Of a DNA stretch of 64,000 bases, positions 20,241 through 29,039 are shown one piece after another; within the stretch, counting starts at the first letter, position 1; every line of letters begins with the position of its first letter. Made by a program: the position numbers and the translations under genes. The DNA comes from Methylobacteriaceae bacterium (lineage in GTDB: Bacteria > Pseudomonadota > Alphaproteobacteria > Rhizobiales > Beijerinckiaceae): contig JACKJE010000017.1 of assembly GCA_020638135.1 (NCBI GenBank), positions 1 through 64,000 of the forward strand. The letters are read 5' to 3'. Under the pieces are notes generated by a model that worked only from the letters and a program-made list of their open reading frames with translations, did no database searches and was not told the origin of the DNA.

Positions 20241-21206
20241 ATGCGGCTGCTCGATCAGGCGTTGAACGTGCTTACCGGTCGGGGCGATGGTCCAAGCGCG
20301 CCCCATCTGTCGCTCGCCCTGCAGGGCGGCGGCTCCTACGGCGCCTTCACCTGGGGCGTGCTCGACCGGCTGCTCGAAGAGCCCGCGCTCGCATTCGACG
20401 CGATCAGCGGGGCGAGCGCGGGCGCGGTCAACGCCGCGCTGATGGCGGCCGGCATGGCCGAAGGCGGTCGGGATGGCGCGCGGAAGAAGCTCGATGGTTT
20501 CTGGCGGCGGATGAGCGTCGCCTCGTCCTTCCTGCCGTTGTCGGTCATTCCGCCCGGCGTCGAGGCGCTGGCGCAGGCGCTTTCGCCATACCAGTTCAAT
20601 CCGTTCGACCTCAATCCATTGCGCCGGGCGCTCGAGAGCGAGATCGATTTCGAACATCTGCGCAATGCTCACACGCCGCGTCTGCTGATCGCGACCACGC
20701 GCGTGTCCGACGGCGCGTTGCGCATCTTCCGCAACGAGGAGCTGACCGTCGATACGATCCTGGCGTCGGCCTGCCTGCCGCTGATCCACCGCACCGTCGA
20801 GATCGAGGGCGAGGGCTACTGGGACGGCGGCTATTCCGCCAATCCGCCGCTCGTGCAGCTCGTGCACGAATCCGACGCGCTCGACATTCTGGTCGTGCAG
20901 GTAACGCCGACCCGCACGCAGGGCACGCCAACCAATCGCAGCGAGATCGTCAAACGTCTCGAACAGATATCGTTCAATGCGACGCTCAACGCCGAGATCG
21001 AAGCGCTGCGGCTCGCCGCCAGCCTGCGCGCGACGCCGAAGCTGCGCAGCCTGCGCGTCGATCGCCTGGCGGCCGAAGACGAGATCGCCGATCTCGCAAG
21101 CCGCAGCGCCGCCGATCTCGACTGGCGCTTCCTGACGCGGCTGCGCGACGCCGGCCGCAGCGCGGCAGACGGCTGGCTCGCCGGGCGCTTCGCCGCCGCA
21201 GCCTGA
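20241..21206 (+). CDS. Patatin-like phospholipase
   Basis: This 321-residue serine hydrolase has all patatin landmarks: the oxyanion glycine loop LALQGGGSYGAFTWGVLDRLLE (near residue 35), the nucleophile elbow SGASAGAVNAAL with GASAG, and the catalytic aspartate in YWDGGYSANPPL (DGG). Patatins hydrolyse acyl chains from phospholipids or related esters. No signal peptide is seen, so it acts in the cytoplasm or at the inner membrane face. The start gives MRLLDQALNVLTGRGDGPSAPHLSLALQGGG, and AAGGGGAT lies just before the ATG. A possible PhaR-type element upstream hints at a link with polymer granules. Confidence 0.88.
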   Translation: MRLLDQALNVLTGRGDGPSAPHLSLALQGGGSYGAFTWGVLDRLLEEPALAFDAISGASAGAVNAALMAAGMAEGGRDGARKKLDGFWRRMSVASSFLPLSVIPPGVEALAQALSPYQFNPFDLNPLRRALESEIDFEHLRNAHTPRLLIATTRVSDGALRIFRNEELTVDTILASACLPLIHRTVEIEGEGYWDGGYSANPPLVQLVHESDALDILVVQVTPTRTQGTPTNRSEIVKRLEQISFNATLNAEIEALRLAASLRATPKLRSLRVDRLAAEDEIADLASRSAADLDWRFLTRLRDAGRSAADGWLAGRFAAAA

Positions 21207-21271
21207 ACGACGCGCTCGACATTATTTGCGCGGGCGCTATCTCGCGTCTTGCTGGGAGGCGGGAGGTCGCC

Positions 21272-21421
21272 ATGGCGATGATCGATCATGCCCCCGAAAT
21301 CACGGACGAGCGCGAATACGCCATCCATGTCGAGAACTATCGAGGCTTCTTGCACGTGCTGTGGAGCGTCGTCACAGGCATCGCGCTGACGCTGATCCTG
21401 CTCGCGATATTTTTCGGCTGA
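21272..21421 (+). CDS. aa3-type cytochrome c oxidase subunit IV (49 aa)
   Basis: This tiny gene reads MAMIDHAPEITDE, then YAIHVENYRGFLHVLWSVV and a single membrane helix ending in ILLAIFFG. That is the layout of the bacterial aa3-type oxidase subunit IV: a short acidic N-terminus, a Y/F-rich amphipathic part, and one helix. A strong ribosome site (GGGAGG) lies 8 bases before the ATG at 21272. It stands apart from the other oxidase subunits, as this gene commonly does. It follows the patatin gene by 65 bases and ends just before a double hairpin. Confidence 0.82.
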   Translation: MAMIDHAPEITDEREYAIHVENYRGFLHVLWSVVTGIALTLILLAIFFG

Positions 21422-21428
21422 CCGGCGC

Positions 21429-21480
21429 GCGTCACTCGACCGTGACGCGCCCTTTCCGACGCGTCACTCGACCGTGACGC
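21429..21480. terminator. Duplicated hairpin, bidirectional terminator at the 3' end of glmS
   Basis: The 20-base unit GCGTCACTCGACCGTGACGC occurs at 21429-21448 and again, identically, at 21461-21480. Each unit is a hairpin with stem GCGTCAC/GTGACGC. The second copy contains the last codons and stop of glmS and is followed by TTTTCGC on the plus strand, so it can end the oxidase-subunit transcript too. Confidence 0.7.
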
Positions 21481-23290
21481 TTTTCGCAAGATTGCGCGGC
21501 TGGTCGACGTCTTTGCCCATGAAGACGGCGGCGTGATAGGCGAGCAATTGCACGGGGACGGCATAGACGATCGCCGAAAAGTCCGACGCCATGGGCTTGA
21601 GCAATGCGGCGCCCGCAAGCTCGGTCGCCAGTTCCGCCTGCGCGTGTTCGTCGCCGATCAGAATTATGCGGCCGCCGCGCGCGGCGACTTCCTGGACGTT
21701 GGAAACGGTCTTTTCGAGCCAGGGATCCTTGGGCGCGATGACGATGACCGGCATGTCCTCGTCGATCAGCGCGATCGGTCCGTGCTTCAATTCGCCGGCC
21801 GCATAGCCCTCGGCATGGATATAGGAGATTTCCTTGAGCTTGAGCGCGCCTTCCAGCGCCAGCGGAAACGAGCCGCCGCGTCCGAGGTAGAGCGCGCTCT
21901 TGGTGTGCGCCAGCGAGTGCGCGATCTTCTCGATCTCGCCTTCCTGCTTCAGCGCGTCGGCGATCAGGCCGGGCACGGCGATGAGTTCGCCGACAAGGCG
22001 CGCTTCGTCGTCCGCGCTCAGCACGCCGCGCGCGCGACCGAGCGCGATCGCCAGACAAGCGAGCACGGACAATTGGCAGGTGAAGGCCTTGGTCGAGGCG
22101 ACGCCGATTTCGGGCCCCGCGAGCGTTGGCGCGACTAGTTCGCTCTCGCGCGCGATGGTCGAGGTCGGCACGTTGACGACCGACAGAATATGCTGCCCCT
22201 CGCCCTTCGCATATCGCAGCGACGCCAGCGTGTCTGCGGTCTCGCCGGATTGTGAGATGACGATGGCGAGCCCGTCGCCCTGCATCGGCGCTTCGCGATA
22301 GCGGAATTCCGAGGCGACATCGATGTCGACCGGCAGGCGCGCGAAACGCTCGAACCAGTAGCGGGCGATCAGGCCGGCGTAATAGGCGGTGCCGCAGGCC
22401 GTCAGCGTCACGCGATTGAGCTTCTTCGCGTCGAACGGCAGCGCGAAGGGCAGCGCCACCTTGCCGCCGGACATGTCGAGATAATGCGCGAGCGTGCGGC
22501 CGACCACCTCGGGCTGCTCGTGAATTTCCTTCGCCATGAAGTGGCGGTGCTCGCCTTTGTCGACGAGAAAGGCGGAGGCCTGCGTGCGAATGCGCGGCCG
22601 CTCGACGACCGCGCCCGAGGCGTCGTGGAATTCGGCGCCGCTGCGATGGAGGACGACCCAGTCGCCTTCGTCGAGATAGGTGACGTCCTGCGTGAACGGC
22701 GCGAGCGCGAGCGCATCAGAGCCGAGATACATCTGGCCCTCGCCCCAACCAACCGCCAACGGCGAGCCGCGACGCGCGCCGACGAGAAGATCGTTCTCGC
22801 CCTCGAACAGGAAGGCGAGCGCGAAAGCGCCGCGCAATTGCGGCAGGGCGGCGGCCACCGCCTCGACCGCGGAATTGCGCCCCTTCATCTCCTCGGCGAC
22901 GAGATGGGCGACGACCTCCGTATCGGTCTCGGTCTCGAACCTGTGCCCCTTTTCGCGCAACGTTTGCCGCAGCTCGCGAAAGTTTTCGATGATGCCGTTG
23001 TGCACGACGGCGACGCGGGCATTGGCGTGCGGATGGGCGTTTGTCTCGTTGGGACGACCGTGCGTCGCCCAACGCGTGTGGCCGATCCCGCTGTGGCCCT
23101 CGAGCGGCTCGCGGGCGAGGCGGTCGCCGAGATTGCGCAGCTTGCCTTCGGCGCGGCGGCGGGTCAGGCGGCCGTTCTCCAGCGTGGCGACGCCGGCCGA
23201 ATCATAGCCGCGATATTCGAGCCGCCGCAGCGCCTCGACAATGTCGAGGGCGACCGGTTCGACGCCGAGAATTCCAACTATTCCGCACAT
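21464..23290 (-). CDS. glmS: Glutamine-fructose-6-phosphate aminotransferase (isomerizing)
   Basis: GlmS makes glucosamine-6-phosphate from fructose-6-phosphate and glutamine, the first step toward UDP-GlcNAc. At 608 residues it is full length. The glutaminase domain begins with the nucleophile cysteine right after the initiator (MCGIVGILG) and has RLEYRGYDSAGVA, HTRWATHGRPNETNAHPH and GIIENFRELR. The two SIS isomerase domains carry LTACGTAYYAGLIARYWFE, ISQSGETADTLASLRYAK and GRGGSFPLALEGALKLKEISYIHAEGYAAGELKHGP. The end AKSVTVE is the usual family terminus. I take the ATG at 23290, because the cysteine must follow the start; the open frame upstream is spurious. glmU lies close by on the same strand. 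Confidence 0.96.
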   Translation of the reverse strand: MCGIVGILGVEPVALDIVEALRRLEYRGYDSAGVATLENGRLTRRRAEGKLRNLGDRLAREPLEGHSGIGHTRWATHGRPNETNAHPHANARVAVVHNGIIENFRELRQTLREKGHRFETETDTEVVAHLVAEEMKGRNSAVEAVAAALPQLRGAFALAFLFEGENDLLVGARRGSPLAVGWGEGQMYLGSDALALAPFTQDVTYLDEGDWVVLHRSGAEFHDASGAVVERPRIRTQASAFLVDKGEHRHFMAKEIHEQPEVVGRTLAHYLDMSGGKVALPFALPFDAKKLNRVTLTACGTAYYAGLIARYWFERFARLPVDIDVASEFRYREAPMQGDGLAIVISQSGETADTLASLRYAKGEGQHILSVVNVPTSTIARESELVAPTLAGPEIGVASTKAFTCQLSVLACLAIALGRARGVLSADDEARLVGELIAVPGLIADALKQEGEIEKIAHSLAHTKSALYLGRGGSFPLALEGALKLKEISYIHAEGYAAGELKHGPIALIDEDMPVIVIAPKDPWLEKTVSNVQEVAARGGRIILIGDEHAQAELATELAGAALLKPMASDFSAIVYAVPVQLLAYHAAVFMGKDVDQPRNLAKSVTVE

Positions 23291-23500
23291 GTCCAGCCGC
23301 CACTTTCCCTGTCTACCGGCCGTTCCAGAGCTAGAAGGCCGGTCGCCGCGACGCAAGCGCAAATGAAGCGCAAGTCTCGGCGATCGTTTCCCAGCGTAAA
23401 CAGCGCTCTGGAAACCCTGCCATCTTTTGGGCCAAGGTTTATGGCCTTTGCGAGGCCGGCGACGGGAATCGGCCCTATCGCCGGAAATATCGGAGCCCCC

Positions 23501-23746
23501 ATGACGACCGCGCCACGCCTGACCGTTCTCGCCTTCGCGCTCCTGGCGGCGAGCGGCGTTGCGCAGGCTCAGGAAAAGAAAAAGCCGTCCTGCCGCAGCA
23601 TTTTCAACATCTGCATGAAGCGGGCCGGCTCCGGCCATGCGGCGATCTGCGAGGACATGTACGCCATGGCCCGCTCCAAGGGCGAGTGGCAGGAGACGCA
23701 GGACGAAAACGGCGTGCGCTACCCGGCCATGCCCTGCACGCCATAG
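23501..23746 (+). CDS. Small secreted four-cysteine protein, unrecognised
   Basis: This 81-residue protein has a signal peptide (LTVLAFALLAASGVAQAQ) followed by a mature part of about 58 residues: KKKPSCRSIFNICMKR, HAAICEDMYAMARSKGEW and PAMPCTP. Four cysteines in about 50 residues suggest two disulfides in the periplasm. I know no named family, although this cysteine spacing looks like small conserved exported proteins of Hyphomicrobiales. GGAG lies 6 bases before the ATG at 23501. It is divergent from glmS and convergent with glmU. Confidence 0.65.
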   Translation: MTTAPRLTVLAFALLAASGVAQAQEKKKPSCRSIFNICMKRAGSGHAAICEDMYAMARSKGEWQETQDENGVRYPAMPCTP

Positions 23747-23747
23747 A

Positions 23748-23792
23748 GCGCGCGGCGAAAAAGTGGACGCCGGTTTTTCGCGAACCGCGCGC
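23748..23792. terminator. Bidirectional terminator hairpin
   Basis: GCGCGCGG (23748-23755) pairs with CCGCGCGC (23785-23792), and inside it CGAAAAA pairs with TTTTTCG. It lies between the convergent small secreted gene and glmU and can serve both strands. Confidence 0.6.
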
Positions 23793-23808
23793 TACGCTTT
23801 GAAATAGA

Positions 23809-25155
23809 TCAGCTCTTCTGTTTCGAGGCCCGGAACGCGGCGGCCCAGCCGGCCTTCTGCACCTGCCGGCCACGGCCGAGCGCGAGCGCGTCGGGCTCGA
23901 CATCGTCGGTGATGACCGAGCCGGAGCCGATATAGGCGCCGGCGCCGATCCTGACCGGCGCGACGAGCGAGGAATTGGTGCCGACGAAGGCGCCCTCGCC
24001 GATCTCCGTCCGATACTTGCCGAAACCGTCGTAATTGCAGGTGATGGTCCCCGCGCCGATATTCGATTTCGCGCCAACCGAGGCGTCGCCGATATAGGCG
24101 AGATGATTGACCTTGGCGCCCTTGCCGACAGTCGAAGCCTTGATCTCCACGAAATTGCCGATATGCGCGCCCGCCTCGAGCTTGGCGCCAGGACGCAGCC
24201 GCGCGAACGGCCCGATGGTCGCGCCCTCTTCCACGCTCGCGCCCTCCAGATGCGAGAAGGCGCGGATCGTCACATTGTCGGCGACCTCGACACGCGGCCC
24301 GAAGACGACATTGGGTTCGATGGTCACATCGCGGCCGAGCTTCGTGTCGGCGCTGAAATGCACGGTATCAGGGGCGACCAGCGTCGCGCCGGCCCGCATG
24401 GCCGCCTCGCGCAGGCGCCGCTGCGCCACGGCCTCGGCGGCCGCCAGCTGGACGCGATCGTTGACGCCCTGCACCTCGTCCTCCGGCGCGGTGCGATGCA
24501 CGGCCTTCAGGCCACGCTCGCGGGCGCCGGCGACGACGTCGGTCAGGTAATATTCCTTCTGCGCATTCTGATTGCCGACCGCGTCGAGCAGTTCGAGCGC
24601 GCGCGCGCCGTCGAGCGCCATCAGGCCGGCGTTGCAGAGCCGCGTCGCGCGCTCGGCATCGCTGGCGTCCTTGTGTTCGCGGATCGCGACAAGGTCGCCG
24701 TCCGGGCCCGTCAGAAGGCGGCCGTAGCCATGCGGATCGGCGGCCTCGAAGCCCAGCGCAGCCACGGCCGCGCCGTCGGCGACCGCCGCGCGCAGGCCGG
24801 CGAAGGTTTCGGGCAGGATCAGCGGCGTGTCGGCGAAGGCGATCAGGACGTCGTCATAGCCGCGCTCGAGCGCCGCGCGGGCCGCAAGCACCGCATGGGC
24901 CGTGCCTAGTCGATCGGTCTGCACGAAGACCTCAGCCGAGGGCGCGACACTGCGCGCAACATTGGCCACATCGTCGCGCCCGGGGCCGACGACGAGCGCG
25001 ACGGCGTCGGCGCCTGCGGCCTGAACCGCAGCGACGACATGGGCGACCATGGCGCGGCCTGCGACCTCATGCAGCACCTTCGGCCTTGCCGAACGCATCC
25101 GCGTCCCCTCGCCAGCGGCCAGGACGACAGCTATGCAGCGGCGGGCAGACGACAT
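23809..25155 (-). CDS. glmU: Bifunctional GlmU (GlcN-1-P acetyltransferase / UDP-GlcNAc pyrophosphorylase)
   Basis: GlmU acetylates glucosamine-1-phosphate and then couples it to UMP to give UDP-GlcNAc. The N-terminal uridyltransferase domain starts CIAVVLAAGEGTRMRSARPKVLHEVAGRAM and has TDRLGTAHAVLAAR and FADTPLILPETF. The C-terminal left-handed beta-helix of hexapeptide repeats shows NVVFGPRVEVADNV, GPFARLRPGAKLEAGAHIGNFVEIK, IGAGTITCNYDGFGK (acetyl-CoA and substrate site) and VGTNSSLVAPVRIG. At 448 residues it is complete. The ATG at 25155 follows GGAG and gives the family start; the longer frame to 25200 is ignored. glmM is not in the window. Confidence 0.96.
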   Translation of the reverse strand: MSSARRCIAVVLAAGEGTRMRSARPKVLHEVAGRAMVAHVVAAVQAAGADAVALVVGPGRDDVANVARSVAPSAEVFVQTDRLGTAHAVLAARAALERGYDDVLIAFADTPLILPETFAGLRAAVADGAAVAALGFEAADPHGYGRLLTGPDGDLVAIREHKDASDAERATRLCNAGLMALDGARALELLDAVGNQNAQKEYYLTDVVAGARERGLKAVHRTAPEDEVQGVNDRVQLAAAEAVAQRRLREAAMRAGATLVAPDTVHFSADTKLGRDVTIEPNVVFGPRVEVADNVTIRAFSHLEGASVEEGATIGPFARLRPGAKLEAGAHIGNFVEIKASTVGKGAKVNHLAYIGDASVGAKSNIGAGTITCNYDGFGKYRTEIGEGAFVGTNSSLVAPVRIGAGAYIGSGSVITDDVEPDALALGRGRQVQKAGWAAAFRASKQKS

Positions 25156-25332
25156 TTCGATCTCCGGGAGGGGCGCGCAGACGGCGGACGCCGTTGCCAA
25201 AACCTTCGAACAGTATAAACACGGGCCATCGCGGGCGGAAGGATCGTGGTGGCGCCCTGCCCGCGGGCTGCTTCAGTTAACCCACGTTCACGCAATGGTC
25301 ACGCCTGCGTCTTTTGGAAAGTCTTTCTGTCC
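25156..25332. promoter_or_regulatory. Divergent promoter region glmU / opgG
   Basis: These 177 bases must contain promoters for glmU (leftward) and opgG (rightward). I see no clear operator or RNA structure. Confidence 0.3.
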
Positions 25333-26850
25333 ATGATCGTGCGTCGAGACGTGCTGAAGGGCGTTGCGAGCGGAGCGGGCCTTCTGCTGTCCCCGGCGGT
25401 CCTCGCACAGCAGGCCGCGCCGCAGCAGCCGGCGCCCTTCCAGCAGAGCATGGTGCTGGATCTGGCGCGCAGCTTCGCCAAGGCGCCGTTCAAGCCCTCG
25501 CCGACCGATATGCCCGACGGGCTCTCCGGCCTCAACTACGAGCAATATGTCGGCCTGCGCTATCGCAAGGAGAAGCTGATCTGGGCCGCGGACAAGGTCG
25601 GCTTCGTGATCGAGCCGCTTCATCGCGGGTTCATCTTCACTTCGCATATGGTGATCCAACTCGTCGAGAACGGCCTGTCGCGTCGGCTCGCTTACAACCC
25701 CGAGGATTTCGAGTTCGGATCGGTCAAGCGGCCGCAGACCCTGCCGGACATGGGATTTTCGGGCTTTCGCGTGCTGGTTCCGCGCGAAGGCAGGCTTGCG
25801 GAGGTCGCGATTTTCCAGGGCGCCAGTTTCTTCAAGGCGCGTGCGCCGGGACAGACTTTCGGCGTGCAGGCGCGTGGCCTGTCGCTGAAGACGGCCGACC
25901 CGCGCGGCGAGGAATTTCCGCAATTCAAGGCCGTGTGGATCGAGAAGCCGACGCTCGCCAGCAACGCGCTGATCGTTCATGCGCTGCTCGATTCCGACAG
26001 TGTCGCGGGGGCCTATCGTTTCACGATCCGGCCGGGCGAAGCGATCATCATCGACACGGAATTCACGCTCGCGCCGCGCGCCAATGTCGAGAATGTCGGC
26101 ATAGCCTCGATGAGCGCGACCAGTATTTCGTCGCCGCTCGACCGTCGCCGCCAGGACGACGTGCGTCCGACCATTGCCGACGTGAACGGTTTGCAGATGA
26201 ACACCGGCCAGGACGAATGGATCTGGCGACCGGTGACCAACCGGCAGACGTTGCAGATTTCCTCCTTCGTCGACGACAAGCCCAAGGGCTTCGGTTTCCT
26301 GATGCGCAATCGGGATTTCGACACCTACGAGGACGACGAGCTGAAGTGGGAGACCCGGCCCTCGCTATGGATCGAGCCGCTCAGCGAATTCGGGCCGGGG
26401 CTCGTGACGCTGACGGAAATTCCTGCGGAATCCGAGACCAACAGCAATTGCATCGCCTATTGGCGGCCCAAGGGCGGCCTCGTCGCGGGCGCGGAAACCT
26501 CCTGGGCCTATCGGCAGTTCTGGTGCTGGGATCCGCCTGCGCAGCCGCCGCTCCTGCGTGTTTCGGAATCGCGCGGTGGACGCGGCGGCGCCAAGCGCCG
26601 GCGCTTCATCGTCGCCTTTACCGGCGACGCTCTCGCCGACCCGCAACGCCTGCGCGACATCAAGCCGGCGTTGACGGCGGGGCCCGGAGCGATCGCCGCC
26701 GTGCGCACTTACATGTATCGTGACCGCAAGACCTATCGTGTCGTGTTCGAACTCGACCCCGGCGCGGAAACCCAATCGGAAATCCGTCTCGTGCTCGAGG
26801 CGGACGGCAAACCCGTGAGCGAGACCTGGCTCTACAGATGGACGCCCTGA
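25333..26850 (+). CDS. opgG: Periplasmic glucan biosynthesis protein OpgG/MdoG
   Basis: OpgG acts in the periplasm on the beta-glucan backbone made by OpgH, yielding osmoregulated periplasmic glucans. The 505-residue protein has a twin-arginine signal (IVRRDVLKGVASGAGLLLSPAVLA) and the MdoG fold: GLNYEQYVGLRYRKEKLIW, LGFSGFRVL-type GFSGFRVLVPREG, EIAIFQGASFF-like EVAIFQGASFFKA, WIEKPTLASNALIVHALLDSDSVAGAYRF and FGFLMRNRDFDTYED. The Tat signal is more typical of the paralogue OpgD, but the immediate pairing with opgH supports OpgG. Its end overlaps the opgH start by 13 bases, so they form an operon. Confidence 0.92.
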   Translation: MIVRRDVLKGVASGAGLLLSPAVLAQQAAPQQPAPFQQSMVLDLARSFAKAPFKPSPTDMPDGLSGLNYEQYVGLRYRKEKLIWAADKVGFVIEPLHRGFIFTSHMVIQLVENGLSRRLAYNPEDFEFGSVKRPQTLPDMGFSGFRVLVPREGRLAEVAIFQGASFFKARAPGQTFGVQARGLSLKTADPRGEEFPQFKAVWIEKPTLASNALIVHALLDSDSVAGAYRFTIRPGEAIIIDTEFTLAPRANVENVGIASMSATSISSPLDRRRQDDVRPTIADVNGLQMNTGQDEWIWRPVTNRQTLQISSFVDDKPKGFGFLMRNRDFDTYEDDELKWETRPSLWIEPLSEFGPGLVTLTEIPAESETNSNCIAYWRPKGGLVAGAETSWAYRQFWCWDPPAQPPLLRVSESRGGRGGAKRRRFIVAFTGDALADPQRLRDIKPALTAGPGAIAAVRTYMYRDRKTYRVVFELDPGAETQSEIRLVLEADGKPVSETWLYRWTP

Positions 26851-29030
26851 CCGAAAGCCGCGCGGGCGCCCTGCCGCAGACGGCGCCGGCCATGCCCCCG
26901 GAATCGCATCTGGCTATGCCGGTGCAAAGCCTGTCGCGTTTCGACAAGAAAGCGCGCCGCAAATGGCTGCTGCCGGCAAACACGCGCAGCCCCTGGCTGT
27001 CGCGTCTGGTCGTGTTCGGCGGCGGTCTGGCGCTGACCGCCTACGGCGCGCACGAAATGTACAAGGTCGTCGAGGTCGGCGGCGTCACGCTGCTGAAATG
27101 GGCGCTGCTGTTCCTGTTCGTCGCCAATTTCTCGTGGATCGCGCTCGCCTTCACGAGCGGCGTTGTCGGCCTCGTCTGGTCGTTGATCCACGGCCGCATG
27201 CGCTTCGACATGCCGACCGCGCTCAGCGCGAAGACTGCGGTCGTCATGCCGATCTACAACGAGGAGCCGAGCCGCGTATTCGGCACGTTGCAGGCGATCT
27301 GGGAGGATGTCGACGCGACCGGGCTCGGCGCGCATTTCGACTGGTTCTTCCTGTCGGACACGACCGATCCCGACGTGTGGATCGCCGAGGAGCGCGCCCT
27401 GATCGCGCTGCGCGAGCGGCTCGGGCCGGACTGCCGCGTCTATTATCGTCACCGCCAGAAGAACACGGCGCGCAAGGCCGGCAATATCGCGGATTTCGTC
27501 ATGCGCTGGGGCGGCGCCTATCCGCACATGGTCGTGCTCGACGCCGACAGCCTGATGACCGGCCACGCCATCGTCACGCTTGCGCAGCGCATGGAGGCCG
27601 ATCCCGATTCCGGCATCATCCAGACGCTGCCGCTGATCATCAACCGCAACACGCTGTTCGCCCGCGTGCAGCAGTTCGCGGCGCGCATCTACGGGCCGGT
27701 GATCGCCGCCGGCCTGTCGGCCTGGATGGGCCGCGACGGCAATTACTGGGGCCATAACGCGATCATCCGCACCGCCGCCTTCGCGGCGCATTGCGGCCTG
27801 CCCGATCTGCGCGGCAAACCGCCGTTCGGCGGGCACGTCCTCAGCCACGATTTCGTCGAGGCGGCGCTCATCCGGCGCGCGGGCTACGCCGTGTACATGC
27901 TGCCGACGCTGAAGGGCTCCTACGAGGAAAGCCCGCCGTCGTTGATCGACGTCTCCTCGCGCGACCGGCGCTGGTGCCAGGGCAATCTGCAACACACGCG
28001 CCTGTTGCCGACCAAGGGCCTGCATTGGGCCTCGCGCCAGCATTTCCTGACCGGCATTTTCGGCTATCTCGCCTCGCCGCTGTGGCTGATGCAGCTGGTC
28101 ATCGGCATTCTGATCGTGCTGCAGGCGACCTACATCCGTCCTGAATATTTCACGGGCGAATTCACGCTGTTTCCGACCTGGCCGCGGTTCGACGCGGAGC
28201 GGTCGCTCGCGCTGTTCGGCCTGACGATGAGCATCCTGCTCGCGCCGAAATTGTTCGGCCTGCTGCTCGCGCTGGTCGACGGCGAAACGCGGCGCGGCGG
28301 CGGCGGCTTCTTCCGGCTGATCGTTTCGGCGTTGATCGAGATCGTCATGTCCGCGCTGCTCGCGCCGATCATGATGCTCGTGCAGACCGGCCATGTGATG
28401 AACATTCTGTTCGGCTTCGACACCGGCTGGAACCCGCAGCGGCGCGACGACGGATCGATCCCGTTCAAGGCGATCGTGCGCAAGCATCGCTCGCATATGG
28501 CGCTCGGCGCCGTCAGCCTGGTCGCCGGCCTGCTGATCTCGCCCTCGCTGGTCGCCTGGATGTCGCCGACGATCGCCGGCCTCATCTTCGCGATCCCGAT
28601 TTCGTGGGCGAGCGGCCAGCTCGCAATCGGGCTCGGCCTGCGCAGGCTCGGCTTCCTGACGACGCCCGAGGAGCGCAACACGCCGCCGATCGCGATGCGC
28701 GCGAATACGCTGGCGCAGGAGCTCTCGGCGGAACACGACGATCACATCGACTGCATCCGCATCGTCCACGCCGATCCCGCATTTCGCGCGGCGCACGAGG
28801 TCTTCCTGCCGCCGTATCAGCGGCGCGCGAAGGGCGACATTTCATCGGAACGCGCGCTCGCGGAGGCCAAGCTCAACGAGGCCGAGACAATTGACGACGC
28901 CATCGCCTGGCTGCTCCCGAAAGAGCGCATGGTGGCGCTGCACGACCGCGCGCTGATCTCGCTGATCGCACGCCTGCCGGACACGACGCGGGCGCTCGCC
29001 GTCACGCAGAGCGAGGAAGCGGCGGCCTGA
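26838..29030 (+). CDS. opgH: Glucan glucosyltransferase OpgH/MdoH
   Basis: OpgH is the inner-membrane family 2 glucosyltransferase that builds and exports the linear beta-glucan from UDP-glucose. At 730 residues it is a little shorter than the E. coli enzyme. After a cytoplasmic N-terminus come two membrane segments (residues about 55-115). The catalytic domain follows with TAVVMPIYNEEPSRVF, LDADSLMTG (DxD), GHNAIIRTAAF, LSHDFVEAALIRRAGY and the processive-enzyme motif RDRRWCQGNLQH (R/QxxRW). Several C-terminal membrane helices follow. The start overlaps opgG by 13 bases. Confidence 0.94.
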   Translation: MDALTESRAGALPQTAPAMPPESHLAMPVQSLSRFDKKARRKWLLPANTRSPWLSRLVVFGGGLALTAYGAHEMYKVVEVGGVTLLKWALLFLFVANFSWIALAFTSGVVGLVWSLIHGRMRFDMPTALSAKTAVVMPIYNEEPSRVFGTLQAIWEDVDATGLGAHFDWFFLSDTTDPDVWIAEERALIALRERLGPDCRVYYRHRQKNTARKAGNIADFVMRWGGAYPHMVVLDADSLMTGHAIVTLAQRMEADPDSGIIQTLPLIINRNTLFARVQQFAARIYGPVIAAGLSAWMGRDGNYWGHNAIIRTAAFAAHCGLPDLRGKPPFGGHVLSHDFVEAALIRRAGYAVYMLPTLKGSYEESPPSLIDVSSRDRRWCQGNLQHTRLLPTKGLHWASRQHFLTGIFGYLASPLWLMQLVIGILIVLQATYIRPEYFTGEFTLFPTWPRFDAERSLALFGLTMSILLAPKLFGLLLALVDGETRRGGGGFFRLIVSALIEIVMSALLAPIMMLVQTGHVMNILFGFDTGWNPQRRDDGSIPFKAIVRKHRSHMALGAVSLVAGLLISPSLVAWMSPTIAGLIFAIPISWASGQLAIGLGLRRLGFLTTPEERNTPPIAMRANTLAQELSAEHDDHIDCIRIVHADPAFRAAHEVFLPPYQRRAKGDISSERALAEAKLNEAETIDDAIAWLLPKERMVALHDRALISLIARLPDTTRALAVTQSEEAAA

Positions 29031-29039
29031 CGCTCGCCG

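Noticed and set aside
17955..20867. Minus-strand open frame of 970 residues
   Set aside because: It crosses the DsbA, GT87 and patatin genes in wrong frames; composition is arginine-rich and no family is recognised.
26832..28796. Minus-strand open frame of 654 residues antisense to opgH
   Set aside because: Codon bias of high-GC DNA opens the complementary frame; opgH has every expected motif.
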